Of a stretch of 5,231 nucleotides of DNA, positions 1 through 5,213 are shown piece after piece. A program made the translations under genes and the position numbers. Below the pieces are notes generated by a model, which saw only the letters and a program-made list of their open reading frames with translations, ran no database searches and was not told where the DNA came from. The stretch lies in NCBI GenBank assembly GCA_946623485.1, contig CAMORF010000182.1, forward strand, positions 1 to 5,231. Reading direction: 5' to 3'. Numbering within the stretch: position 1 is the first letter of the stretch; every line of letters starts with the position of its first letter. This DNA is from an uncultured Clostridia bacterium. GTDB lineage: Bacteria > Bacillota > Clostridia > Lachnospirales > Lachnospiraceae.

Positions 1-353
1 GTCAGGCTGTCGACAGTGTTCCGGGCAAAGCGGCTGACGGACTTGGTGACGATAAGATCGATCTTCCCGGCCAGTGCATCCGCCACCATGGCCTTGAAGC
101 CCTCTCGGTGTTTGGTGCTGGTGCCGGTGATGCCCTCGTCGGTGTACACCTTCACGAATTCCCAGTCGTCCCGCGCCTTAATGTACTGGGTGTAGTAGTC
201 GATCTGCGCTTCATAGCTGGTGAACTGCTCATCGCTGTCTGTGGAGACGCGGGCGTAGGCAGCGACCCGACGCTTTTTCTGAGCCGCGATGGGTGAAGCC
301 GTAAAGCGGCTGACCGTCGGCGGGATGGTTACGACTTTCCTTTGCTGCTCCAA
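1..353 (-). CDS. Large serine recombinase, N-terminal part (runs off left edge)
   Basis: The first 117 codons of a serine site-specific recombinase are visible; the gene continues beyond base 1. It is the resolvase/invertase-type catalytic domain, which cuts and rejoins DNA through a phosphoserine link. The nucleophile is Ser37 in YARVS, followed by DEGITGT (72-78) and the SxSRFARNT block (105-113) with the expected arginines. No ATG fits. The chosen start is TTG (353-351), because AGGAGG lies 8 bases upstream and the frame is open from there. This start lies 25 bases inside the 3' end of the preceding recombinase gene, so translation is probably coupled. The two proteins share the same motifs but differ clearly in sequence, so they are paralogues rather than a recent copy. 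They may act together, or one may be the active integrase. Family assignment is secure; the TTG start is likely, not proven. Confidence 0.93.
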   Translation of the reverse strand, partial: MEQQRKVVTIPPTVSRFTASPIAAQKKRRVAAYARVSTDSDEQFTSYEAQIDYYTQYIKARDDWEFVKVYTDEGITGTSTKHREGFKAMVADALAGKIDLIVTKSVSRFARNTVDSL

Positions 354-2122
354 TATTTGTTCCTCCTGACTTCCTTCATGTGCTCGCTCATCCGTTTCCT
401 CTGCTCCGGGGAGTAGGTTCTCTTTGGCTGACTCTCAAACTGTGCCCGGCGCTCCGCTGACCACTTCGGCATGCGCCGTTTCGTGTCCCATTTCCGTTCA
501 ACGGTGTGACCGTCCTTGAACACGTAGGTCAGGATCATTTCCTCGTTTACGTCGATGTGATCAATCTGCTCCAGGAAAAGGGCTTCATCAAAGGTCTCGA
601 GGCCAAGCACCTCTGCGGTAGCTTGTCGGAGCTCTTCATCGCGGATGCCCCTGGTGCCGCACTGCGTAGGATGCGGGCAGCGCCAGTAGTAAACGGTCTC
701 GTTTTCAACGGAAGCGAGATGCTGCATTTGCCGCCTGAAATTCTCCCCGCAAACCGTGCACTTCAGCTTTGTCGTAAAGCATGAGCAGCCCTTGCGGTTT
801 GGCGCATGCTGGCGGCGGTACGCGGAGGCCTCAGCCCGGTACTCAGCTGTCCAGCAATCCTTCTTGGAGGTGTTCACCCAGTGCCGGATGTCCGTGTGAC
901 CATCCCTGAAATGGAAGGTCAGCTCCCGTGCGCCAGTCACCTCGATATGGTCGATCCGCTCGGTAAAGGCCTGCTCATCAAATGTTTCAAGGCCCATCGC
1001 ACTGGCGGTTTCCTGCAGGATGATCCTGTGCGGGATTTCCTTCCCGACGCAGCGCCCGCCCTTCTTTTTTCGCGACCCGCATGCCCAGGTTTCCATCTTC
1101 TCTGGCTGAAGAGTACGCTTTGCCCGGTTGAGCCGCTGGCTGTGCATGTAGCTCTGCCCGCAGAAGGCGCATTTGATTTTTCCCGTCAGGAAGCTGGTGT
1201 TCAGGGCCTTGTTGGCCAGCGGGCCAAGCTCCCTGCGCCGCGCCATTTCGGATTGCACATAATCGAAGGTCTCTTTGTCGATGATCGCTTCATGGGTGTT
1301 GGGCACAAAGTACTGCGGAAGCTCCCCGCGATTCTTCTTCTTTTTCTTCGAGATGGGATCAGCGGTGAATTCCTTCTGCAGAAGCAGGTTCCCGGTGTAG
1401 GTGATGTTGCATAGGACGCTCTTGATGTTCGAATCCACCCAGCGGCATCCGTCCCGGGTGGTGATGCCCTCGGCAGCAAATTCACGCTCGGTTTCCAGCC
1501 GGGATTTTCCGTCGAGGAAATTCTGAAAAATGCGCTTCACGATGACTGCTTCCTCGGGGGTGGGCACCAGCGTATCGCCCTCCCAGTGGTATCCGTACAC
1601 CCGGAAGTGTCCTGGAGGGATGCCTTGCTCCATGCGCTTCCGCTGGCCCCATTTGACGTTGTCCGAAATGCTCCGGCTTTCCTCCTGGGCAAAAGAGGCC
1701 AATAAAGAAAGCATCAGCTCTCCGTCGTCGCTCAGAGAGCTGATGTGCTCTTTTTCAAACTGAACCTCGATGCCAAGCTCTTTCAGGTGACGGACGGTTT
1801 CCAGCAGATCCACCGTGTTTCGCGCAAAGCGGGAGATGGATTTGGTCAGGACGATGTCGATGTTTCCCGCTTCGCATTCAGCCAGCATTTTCTGAAACTC
1901 CGGCCTGTTTACCTTGGTGCCGGAGATGCCGTCATCGGCATACACGCCTGCGTACACCCAGCCGGGATGCTTTTGGATGAGCTCGCTGTAGTAGCTGACC
2001 TGTGCGGAGAGCGAATGGTTCAGGCGTTCTGTTTCCATGGACACCCGCGCATATGCGGCGACCCGCTTCAGCTTGACCGGCGCTGGCGCAGCCGCCTCGA
2101 TTTTCCTTACAACTTTGGCCAT
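329..2122 (-). CDS. Large serine recombinase with two zinc ribbons
   Basis: A complete 597-residue serine recombinase, presumably mediating integration and excision of the element. The catalytic domain covers about 20-160, with Ser28 in YARVS, DDGISGT (63-69), ISRFARNT (96-103) and the EESRSIS helix start. A recombinase DNA-binding domain follows (about 165-300). Then come two zinc beta-ribbons: Cys318, Cys321, Cys348, Cys358 and Cys455, Cys458, Cys482, Cys488. Each is followed by a related segment (376-415 and 506-545, 23 of 40 identical by eye). The family normally has one ribbon, so the C-terminal half looks internally duplicated. The tail (about 569-590, SPEQRKRMSEHMKEV) resembles a NUMOD3-like DNA-binding motif. 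The ATG at 2122 has AAAGGAGGT 6 bases upstream. The gene follows the SHOCT-like gene after 57 bases and overlaps the next recombinase by 25. Confidence 0.95.
   Translation of the reverse strand: MAKVVRKIEAAAPAPVKLKRVAAYARVSMETERLNHSLSAQVSYYSELIQKHPGWVYAGVYADDGISGTKVNRPEFQKMLAECEAGNIDIVLTKSISRFARNTVDLLETVRHLKELGIEVQFEKEHISSLSDDGELMLSLLASFAQEESRSISDNVKWGQRKRMEQGIPPGHFRVYGYHWEGDTLVPTPEEAVIVKRIFQNFLDGKSRLETEREFAAEGITTRDGCRWVDSNIKSVLCNITYTGNLLLQKEFTADPISKKKKKNRGELPQYFVPNTHEAIIDKETFDYVQSEMARRRELGPLANKALNTSFLTGKIKCAFCGQSYMHSQRLNRAKRTLQPEKMETWACGSRKKKGGRCVGKEIPHRIILQETASAMGLETFDEQAFTERIDHIEVTGARELTFHFRDGHTDIRHWVNTSKKDCWTAEYRAEASAYRRQHAPNRKGCSCFTTKLKCTVCGENFRRQMQHLASVENETVYYWRCPHPTQCGTRGIRDEELRQATAEVLGLETFDEALFLEQIDHIDVNEEMILTYVFKDGHTVERKWDTKRRMPKWSAERRAQFESQPKRTYSPEQRKRMSEHMKEVRRNKYWSSKGKS
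362..367 (-). promoter_or_regulatory. Ribosome binding site that decides the TTG start
   Basis: AGGAGG on the minus strand sits 8 bases before the TTG at 353-351, inside the last codons of the upstream recombinase gene. It is the main reason for choosing TTG, since no ATG or GTG occurs between this site and the first conserved recombinase motif. Confidence 0.75.
488..607 (-). repeat. Second copy of internal recombinase repeat
   Basis: Encodes residues 506-545 of the 597-residue recombinase (LGLETFDE...DHIDV...KDGHT...W). It pairs with residues 376-415. The similarity is clear in protein (23 of 40 by eye), but the DNA has diverged, so the duplication is old. Confidence 0.8.
878..997 (-). repeat. 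First copy of internal recombinase repeat
   Basis: Encodes residues 376-415 of the 597-residue recombinase (MGLETFDE...DHIEV...RDGHT...W). The copy at residues 506-545 lies 130 residues downstream. In each case the segment directly follows a four-cysteine zinc ribbon, so the duplicated unit is ribbon plus this segment. Confidence 0.8.
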
Positions 2123-2128
2123 TTCACG

Positions 2129-2137
2129 ACCTCCTTT
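2129..2137 (-). promoter_or_regulatory. Strong ribosome binding site of the 597-residue recombinase
   Basis: AAAGGAGGT on the minus strand, 6 bases before the ATG at 2122. It is close to a full anti-16S match and suggests efficient translation independent of the upstream small genes. Confidence 0.8.
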
Positions 2138-2179
2138 CGGTCGACATTACTCACTCTAAAAGCCAATAAAGTCAAGCGG

Positions 2180-2353
2180 TTACGAGCTCTTCTTTGATAC
2201 AACGCGACCGATGGGCGGGTTATATTTTTGCGTCATGTGCAGGAGCCATTTTTCGTAATCCTCCTGCCCGATGATCCCTTTCTCCAGCATCTCATCCACC
2301 AGTGCCATGGATACCTGAAACTTCAGCTCCCGGTCGAACTGCTCTTCACTCAT
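2180..2353 (-). CDS. Small SHOCT-like protein
   Basis: A 57-residue protein. The segment from about residue 15 to 37 (MALVDEMLEKGIIGQEDYEKW) has the SHOCT pattern: a helix ending in a leucine-rich stretch, then KGIIxxEDYE, and a second short helix. SHOCT domains are small oligomerization or docking motifs of uncertain role, and such genes are often seen just upstream of serine recombinases in Clostridia elements. The start at 2353 is chosen over longer open frames because GGAGGTGA lies 5 bases upstream and residues before it look non-coding. It overlaps the end of the HTH/zinc gene by 8 bases (ATGAGTGA), which implies coupled translation. A partner role for the recombinases is inference only. 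Confidence 0.82.
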   Translation of the reverse strand: MSEEQFDRELKFQVSMALVDEMLEKGIIGQEDYEKWLLHMTQKYNPPIGRVVSKKSS

Positions 2354-2744
2354 GCTGGTCACCTCCGTAGCGGGCGGCGATGTAGCACGGGTGGGAGCAG
2401 TATTTTCTATGCCGGTTTGCGTAATCCGTGAAGGGCTTCCCACAATGCTGGCAGATTACCTTTTTGCCTGCACGGCTGGCGGTGGCTTCATGGTGCGTCA
2501 GCCAGTATTTATTCCTGCAGGCGTCAGAGCAGAAGCGGCGGGGCCTGAACTTTCCGGAAGTGATCGGCTTCCCGCACTGTGGGCATACTGGCCCTGTGGG
2601 TACCGGCTGAGGATTGGTGACGGGATTCCGGTAGCAATAGGATTTGACGGTGGTTTCCGGCAGACCAATCGTGCGGGCAATTTCAGCATATTTCATGCCG
2701 GACTGACGGTACTGATCAATCAGGCGTTTCTGCTCTTTGGTCAT
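2346..2744 (-). CDS. HTH protein with two tandem zinc motifs
   Basis: A 132-residue cytoplasmic protein. Residues 1-40 form a helix-turn-helix of the sigma-70 region 4 / Helix-turn-helix 23 type (YAEIARTIGLPETTVKSYCYR). After a proline-rich linker (41-53) come two zinc motifs with the same spacing, C-x2-C-x14-C-x3-C: Cys54, 57, 72, 76 and Cys98, 101, 116, 120. Each begins with CxxCGKP. Such proteins are often annotated as sigma-70-like or hypothetical. Here it opens the recombinase operon, so a role as operon regulator or as an accessory DNA-binding factor (for example a directionality factor) is plausible but inferred. The ATG at 2744 has only GGAG 7 bases upstream, right behind a 9-bp hairpin. 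It overlaps the SHOCT-like gene by 8 bases. Confidence 0.88.
   Translation of the reverse strand: MTKEQKRLIDQYRQSGMKYAEIARTIGLPETTVKSYCYRNPVTNPQPVPTGPVCPQCGKPITSGKFRPRRFCSDACRNKYWLTHHEATASRAGKKVICQHCGKPFTDYANRHRKYCSHPCYIAARYGGDQHE
2359..2366 (-). promoter_or_regulatory. Ribosome binding site of the SHOCT-like gene
   Basis: GGAGGTGA on the minus strand, 5 bases before the ATG at 2353 and within the last codons of the HTH/zinc gene. It fixes the start of the 57-residue protein rather than a longer in-frame version beginning at 2443. Confidence 0.75.
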
Positions 2745-2758
2745 GGGGTCGCTCCAAT

Positions 2759-2790
2759 CTGAAGGAGCCTGTATCGTTCCTCTCCTTCAG
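2759..2790 (-). promoter_or_regulatory. Stem-loop in the leader of the recombinase operon
   Basis: A perfect 9-bp inverted repeat, CTGAAGGAG and CTCCTTCAG, separated by 14 bases. In the leftward transcript it ends 3 bases before the GGAG (2755-2752) that serves the HTH/zinc gene. It lacks a U-run, so it is not an ordinary terminator. It could limit ribosome access, bind a protein, or be a DNA operator. The arms themselves include GGAG and its complement. Confidence 0.5.
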
Positions 2791-2862
2791 TACCCACAGG
2801 ACAAAAGAGGCTGGTTTGGCAACCATTGATGTTAGCAATCGTAAAAACAGAATTACAATGCG

Positions 2863-2892
2863 TTTATAATTGTCTACAGAAACTCCTGAAAA
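2863..2892 (-). promoter_or_regulatory. Probable promoter for the leftward recombinase operon
   Basis: On the minus strand, TTTTCA (2892-2887) and TATAAA (2868-2863) are separated by 18 bases. The match is 4 of 6 and 5 of 6 to sigma-A consensus. It would give a leader of roughly 110 bases that contains the 9-bp stem-loop. An alternative, TTGTAA-N18-TAACAT, lies a little further downstream. No better candidate was seen ahead of the HTH/zinc gene. Confidence 0.4.
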
Positions 2893-2918
2893 GTATGTGT
2901 TTTAAGCTGCTTTTCGGA

Positions 2919-2948
2919 TTGACAATCGCAGACTGTTAGCTATATAAT
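2919..2948 (+). promoter_or_regulatory. Near-consensus sigma-A promoter of the three-gene unit
   Basis: TTGACA (2919-2924) and TATAAT (2943-2948) both match consensus exactly, with an 18-base spacer, one longer than ideal. Transcription should begin near 2955, giving a leader of about 65 bases before the ATG at 3020. This is the strongest promoter in the window. The 7-bp inverted repeat just downstream and the GTTAGC copy in the spacer suggest it can be repressed. Confidence 0.85.
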
Positions 2949-2957
2949 CTTCAACGT

Positions 2958-2980
2958 TAACAGGAGCGTACGGCCTGTTA
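2958..2980. promoter_or_regulatory. Inverted repeat at the transcription start (candidate operator)
   Basis: TAACAGG (2958-2964) and CCTGTTA (2974-2980) are perfect 7-bp complements around a 9-base centre. The site lies immediately downstream of the expected start of transcription, a usual place for a repressor site. CTGTTA also occurs at 2933-2938 within the promoter spacer, which fits repeated half-sites. In RNA it could form a weak hairpin instead. Confidence 0.45.
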
Positions 2981-2985
2981 GCAAA

Positions 2986-2997
2986 CGCTGGCCAGCG
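2986..2997. repeat. 12-bp perfect palindrome CGCTGGCCAGCG
   Basis: A gap-free, GC-rich palindrome in the leader of the three-gene unit, 22 bases before its start codon. Its symmetry suits a dimeric DNA-binding protein or a recombination core, but neither is shown. Confidence 0.45.
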
Positions 2998-3019
2998 AAT
3001 AGTATCTTTGGAGGGACCT

Positions 3020-4066
3020 ATGGACGCCTTCGGACTGTATCTTATGTTTTCTATGCTTGCTACCCAGGTTCTGCCTTCTCCTAACAAACGGGTAGAGTAT
3101 CCGCTCGGATTATTACCGTGCCGGATCTTCCAGGGAGAGACATACCGCAGTTTGTCTCGGATCATCAGAAATATGGTTTTGATGTATCCTGGTGGCGATA
3201 TTCGGTATGAACAGTCCGGGTTAAGCGATGCGCGGGATTATATTGAGCAGTGCTTTCTGTATGACGAGTTCAGACCCGCTTCACATTTGGGCCTTGCATC
3301 CTTTTTTAGGGTCATGGAAACAATCAGTTACCACGGACCGCGCAATTTCCTGATTCAAGCTGCTGAAATGATGGATCAAGGGGATGATTTACTTATTCCG
3401 GTTTCTGATGTCGTCTCCATGAAAGATTTTCTTTCTCTCTGTTTTGACTTTTATCTCGTTGATCTGATTAACGGGCATGACGCATTTGCTGCACTGGCTT
3501 CAATTCAGGCTGGAGTGAACTCAGATTCAAATAATGAAGTTTATGCGCGTTTTGTTGAGGAAACAAAAAACCTCCCAGCTGTAGAGATGAAGCTTGTATT
3601 CGACCCAGTGACACGGGCATTTAATCCAATTTATCGTGTTACCAGCTTTCAGGCATATATGGCTTTGGAATACATGCAGATGCTTGATCAGAATGTTAAG
3701 TTCCGGCGCTGCCAAAATCCTGCCTGTGGTAAGTTCTTTGTGGCTCAGCGAACGACCGCAAAATACTGTGATTTTCCGTCCCCGCAAAACGAGCTGAAAA
3801 CCTGTAAAGAACTCTATCCGCAGGTTGCCAGTCGGGAAAAAACAACCAAGGATGCAGTCCTGAAAAGTATTCGAGGAGCACAGAGCCGTTTGTACAATGT
3901 GCGAAGGCGGCATCCGGAACAATCTGAAGCCATAAATAGATTCCTAGATGAGATTGATGCCCGAAAAGAATCGATGTCGGAAAAAGTCGTTACAGGAGAA
4001 ATTACTCTTGCTGACTTTAACAAGTGGTTGGAGTCGCTGACAATTAAGAAAGAGAGGAACACGTGA
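3020..4066 (+). CDS. DUF6076-like protein with a C-terminal zinc-binding segment
   Basis: A 348-residue protein of unknown function. The first 220 residues are mostly predicted helix with no motif I recognise. Residues 228-262 hold a four-cysteine site, CQNPACGKFF (Cys231, Cys236), YC (Cys250) and TC (Cys262), resembling the CGNR-type zinc fold and the pattern I recall for DUF6076 proteins of Clostridia. A basic, helical tail follows (270-348), which could bind nucleic acid. The ATG at 3020 is chosen over the in-frame TTG at 3008 because GGAGG (3010-3014) lies 5 bases before it and overlaps that TTG. It heads a three-gene unit behind a consensus-like promoter and ends in TGATG with the next gene. 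A regulatory, defence or stress role is speculation. The family name is from memory, without a search. Confidence 0.85.
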   Translation: MDAFGLYLMFSMLATQVLPSPNKRVEYPLGLLPCRIFQGETYRSLSRIIRNMVLMYPGGDIRYEQSGLSDARDYIEQCFLYDEFRPASHLGLASFFRVMETISYHGPRNFLIQAAEMMDQGDDLLIPVSDVVSMKDFLSLCFDFYLVDLINGHDAFAALASIQAGVNSDSNNEVYARFVEETKNLPAVEMKLVFDPVTRAFNPIYRVTSFQAYMALEYMQMLDQNVKFRRCQNPACGKFFVAQRTTAKYCDFPSPQNELKTCKELYPQVASREKTTKDAVLKSIRGAQSRLYNVRRRHPEQSEAINRFLDEIDARKESMSEKVVTGEITLADFNKWLESLTIKKERNT

Positions 4067-4278
4067 TGAATTTTTGGAGTTTTGCCATGGCGCATCCATA
4101 CATTACAACCTTCGCTTTTGTAGCCACAGTCGGATCTGGATTAGGAATTGGCGTTTCCTATGCAAAAAACAAGACGCCGGTTATCGGTACCTTTTCTCCG
4201 GCAATCAACTTCAATGTTGGGGCAACTGAAGCAGGCGGACCGAAGACGGACATATGTACACCGAAGGAGAATATGTAA
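4066..4278 (+). CDS. Small single-pass membrane protein, unknown function
   Basis: A 70-residue protein with one hydrophobic, glycine-containing segment (about 12-33) followed by SYAKNK and a polar C-terminal part of about 35 residues. The lysines after the segment suggest the C-terminus faces the cytoplasm, though a signal-anchor with the reverse topology is possible. The stop of the preceding gene and this ATG share a base (TGATG), with GAGG 8 bases upstream, which is typical of coupled translation. A GTG one codon earlier could also be used. The ribosome binding site of the next gene lies inside this gene. No homologue is recognised. Its length, spacing and position between two coupled genes support it being real. 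Confidence 0.68.
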   Translation: MNFWSFAMAHPYITTFAFVATVGSGLGIGVSYAKNKTPVIGTFSPAINFNVGATEAGGPKTDICTPKENM

Positions 4279-4279
4279 A

Positions 4280-4750
4280 ATGCTTATTGTTGGGATTAAT
4301 TGGATTCTAAGTTGGGTTCAGATCACAACGGGAACCGGAACATATACGTGCCCGATGAAAGAAGAAGCTGATGATTTCTATTTTCGCTTCAAGGGACAAT
4401 GGCATAGTGTGAGTGAATATGCTCCTGAGCGCTTAAGGGCAGAAATCCTATCGCACAAGCAGGGAAAGTATGAACAGCGGCAGTCGATCTCTCAGGCTGA
4501 ATTTGAGGATATCTGCCGTGAAGTCCTTTCGAGTCATCCAAACATACTTGACTGCTGGTTTGAAGAACCCGGCATCGTGCATGTCGCTTATCCGTCCCAT
4601 TCCGGTAAAACAAGGAATGGAGCCACCTTGTATTTCGGTGAAAAAGGATATATCACATACGCCGGGTGGAAACATAACGCCGGAAGTAATGAAGGCATAT
4701 TTATTGGCGAAGAGATCAGCAGAAAGATTCAGTGTGCGCTGTATGAATAA
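4280..4750 (+). CDS. 156-residue protein of unknown function
   Basis: I do not recognise this protein. It has a mildly hydrophobic N-terminus (1-18), an aromatic stretch (33-47, with FYFRFKGQWHSVSEY), a charged helical part (50-85) and a beta-rich second half with several glycines and aromatics (90-135). No zinc site or enzymatic motif is evident. The N-terminal segment is too short and too polar to be called a signal peptide with confidence. The ATG at 4280 has AAGGAG 10 bases upstream and comes one base after the stop of the membrane-protein gene. The frame is open further upstream, but those residues are read from the other gene's coding sequence. An intrinsic terminator starts about 20 bases downstream, so this is the last gene of the unit. 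Confidence 0.8.
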   Translation: MLIVGINWILSWVQITTGTGTYTCPMKEEADDFYFRFKGQWHSVSEYAPERLRAEILSHKQGKYEQRQSISQAEFEDICREVLSSHPNILDCWFEEPGIVHVAYPSHSGKTRNGATLYFGEKGYITYAGWKHNAGSNEGIFIGEEISRKIQCALYE

Positions 4751-4771
4751 ACCAACATCATAACGGTGTCT

Positions 4772-4802
4772 GGCGGGGCAGGTTCCCCGCCTTTTCTTTT
4801 TT
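4772..4802 (+). terminator. Rho-independent terminator of the three-gene unit
   Basis: A perfect 7-bp GC-rich stem, GGCGGGG and CCCCGCC, with the loop CAGGTT, is followed by TTTTCTTTTTT. It lies 21 bases after the stop of the 156-residue gene and ends the unit, separating it from the XRE regulator and relaxase. Confidence 0.93.
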
Positions 4803-4872
4803 GCCTGATAAAAGAAACAACCGCCATTCTATTACGCTTGACTTTTCACGACTTCTATGGCGTAGTACCACA

Positions 4873-4892
4873 CTGACCTTGAGTCAGGAGGT
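4873..4892 (+). promoter_or_regulatory. Ribosome binding site of the XRE gene within a small hairpin
   Basis: AGGAGGT (4886-4892) lies 7 bases before the GTG at 4900 and decides that start. CTGAC (4873-4877) can pair with GTCAG (4883-4887), a 5-bp stem whose right arm takes in the first two bases of the ribosome binding site. The hairpin is small and may have little effect. Confidence 0.6.
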
Positions 4893-4899
4893 AGCAAAA

Positions 4900-5169
4900 G
4901 TGAACCGTAAAGTGACAATGGAGACGGAGATGCTCCGAAAGGCCCGGTTGAAGAAGGGTCTTTCCCAGCAGCAGGTGGCCACCCTCGCCGGGGTGCACAT
5001 CCGGCAGTATCAGCGGATCGAGTATGGTGAGCGGCCTATGGGCAGCATCAACATGCGCTTTGGACTGGCGGTGTGCGCCATTCTTGAGATCAATCCGTTT
5101 GATCTGGTCTCCTTTACAGCGGACGGCTGGGAGATCATCCCACGGGATGACGAACATATTCTGGGTTAA
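4900..5169 (+). CDS. XRE-family HTH regulator
   Basis: An 89-residue DNA-binding protein, cytoplasmic, probably a repressor of mobilization or of its own gene. The HTH covers about 11-65: LRKARLKKGLSQQQVATLAGVHIRQYQRIEYGE has the usual S-x-x-x-V/L-A pattern, and the INPFDLV stretch closes the domain. The tail (71-89) is short and acidic, with no sensor domain. The GTG at 4900 is chosen because AGGAGGT lies 7 bases upstream; the ATG at 4918 is an in-frame alternative. A start near 4801 would fall in the terminator's T-run and is rejected. AAAGTGA occurs twice (4897-4903 and 4909-4915) across the start codon. The gene precedes the relaxase start by 44 bases in the same direction. Its promoter is unclear; only a poor TTGACT at 4838 was seen. 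Confidence 0.9.
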   Translation: MNRKVTMETEMLRKARLKKGLSQQQVATLAGVHIRQYQRIEYGERPMGSINMRFGLAVCAILEINPFDLVSFTADGWEIIPRDDEHILG

Positions 5170-5213
5170 TTTCCGAATTACGACCGGACAGACGTTGCTG
5201 GGCTTTCAAAAGT

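Larger units (their letters stand above)
2831..2982. repeat. Three GTTAGC repeats around the divergent promoters
   Basis: GTTAGC occurs at 2831-2836, 2935-2940 and 2977-2982. The last two extend to CTGTTAGC, and the first and third share GTTAGCAA-x-CG. Starts are 104 and 42 bases apart, close to whole numbers of helical turns, so the copies could lie on one face of the DNA. The middle copy sits in the spacer of the rightward promoter. They are candidate binding sites for a regulator, possibly the HTH/zinc protein or the XRE protein; chance is not excluded for so short a word. Confidence 0.35.

Noticed and set aside
806..1414. Long open frame (202 codons) on the plus strand
   Set aside because: It lies wholly opposite the 597-residue recombinase, has no ribosome binding site or recognisable motif, and is explained by the GC-rich codon bias of the real gene.
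2352..2762. Open frame of 136 codons on the plus strand
   Set aside because: It is antisense to the HTH/zinc gene, whose paired cysteine motifs are clearly coding.
2865..2870. TATAAT on the plus strand as a second rightward promoter
   Set aside because: The bases 17 upstream (TAAAAA) are no -35 match, and the promoter at 2919-2948 is far better. The same bases read as TATAAA on the other strand fit the leftward promoter.
3008..3022. TTG at 3008 as the start of the DUF6076-like gene
   Set aside because: It overlaps the ribosome binding site GGAGG; the ATG at 3020 is properly placed behind it.
3527..3922. Open frame of 131 codons on the minus strand
   Set aside because: It is antisense to the zinc-motif part of the DUF6076-like gene and shows no start signal or family features.
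4148..4279. Upstream extension of the 156-residue protein
   Set aside because: This part overlaps the membrane-protein gene in another frame, is arginine-rich out-of-frame sequence, and has no ribosome binding site.
4838..4866. TTGACT plus CGTAGT as the XRE promoter
   Set aside because: The -10 match is poor at 17 bases spacing and no better at 19 (TAGTAC), so it was not listed.
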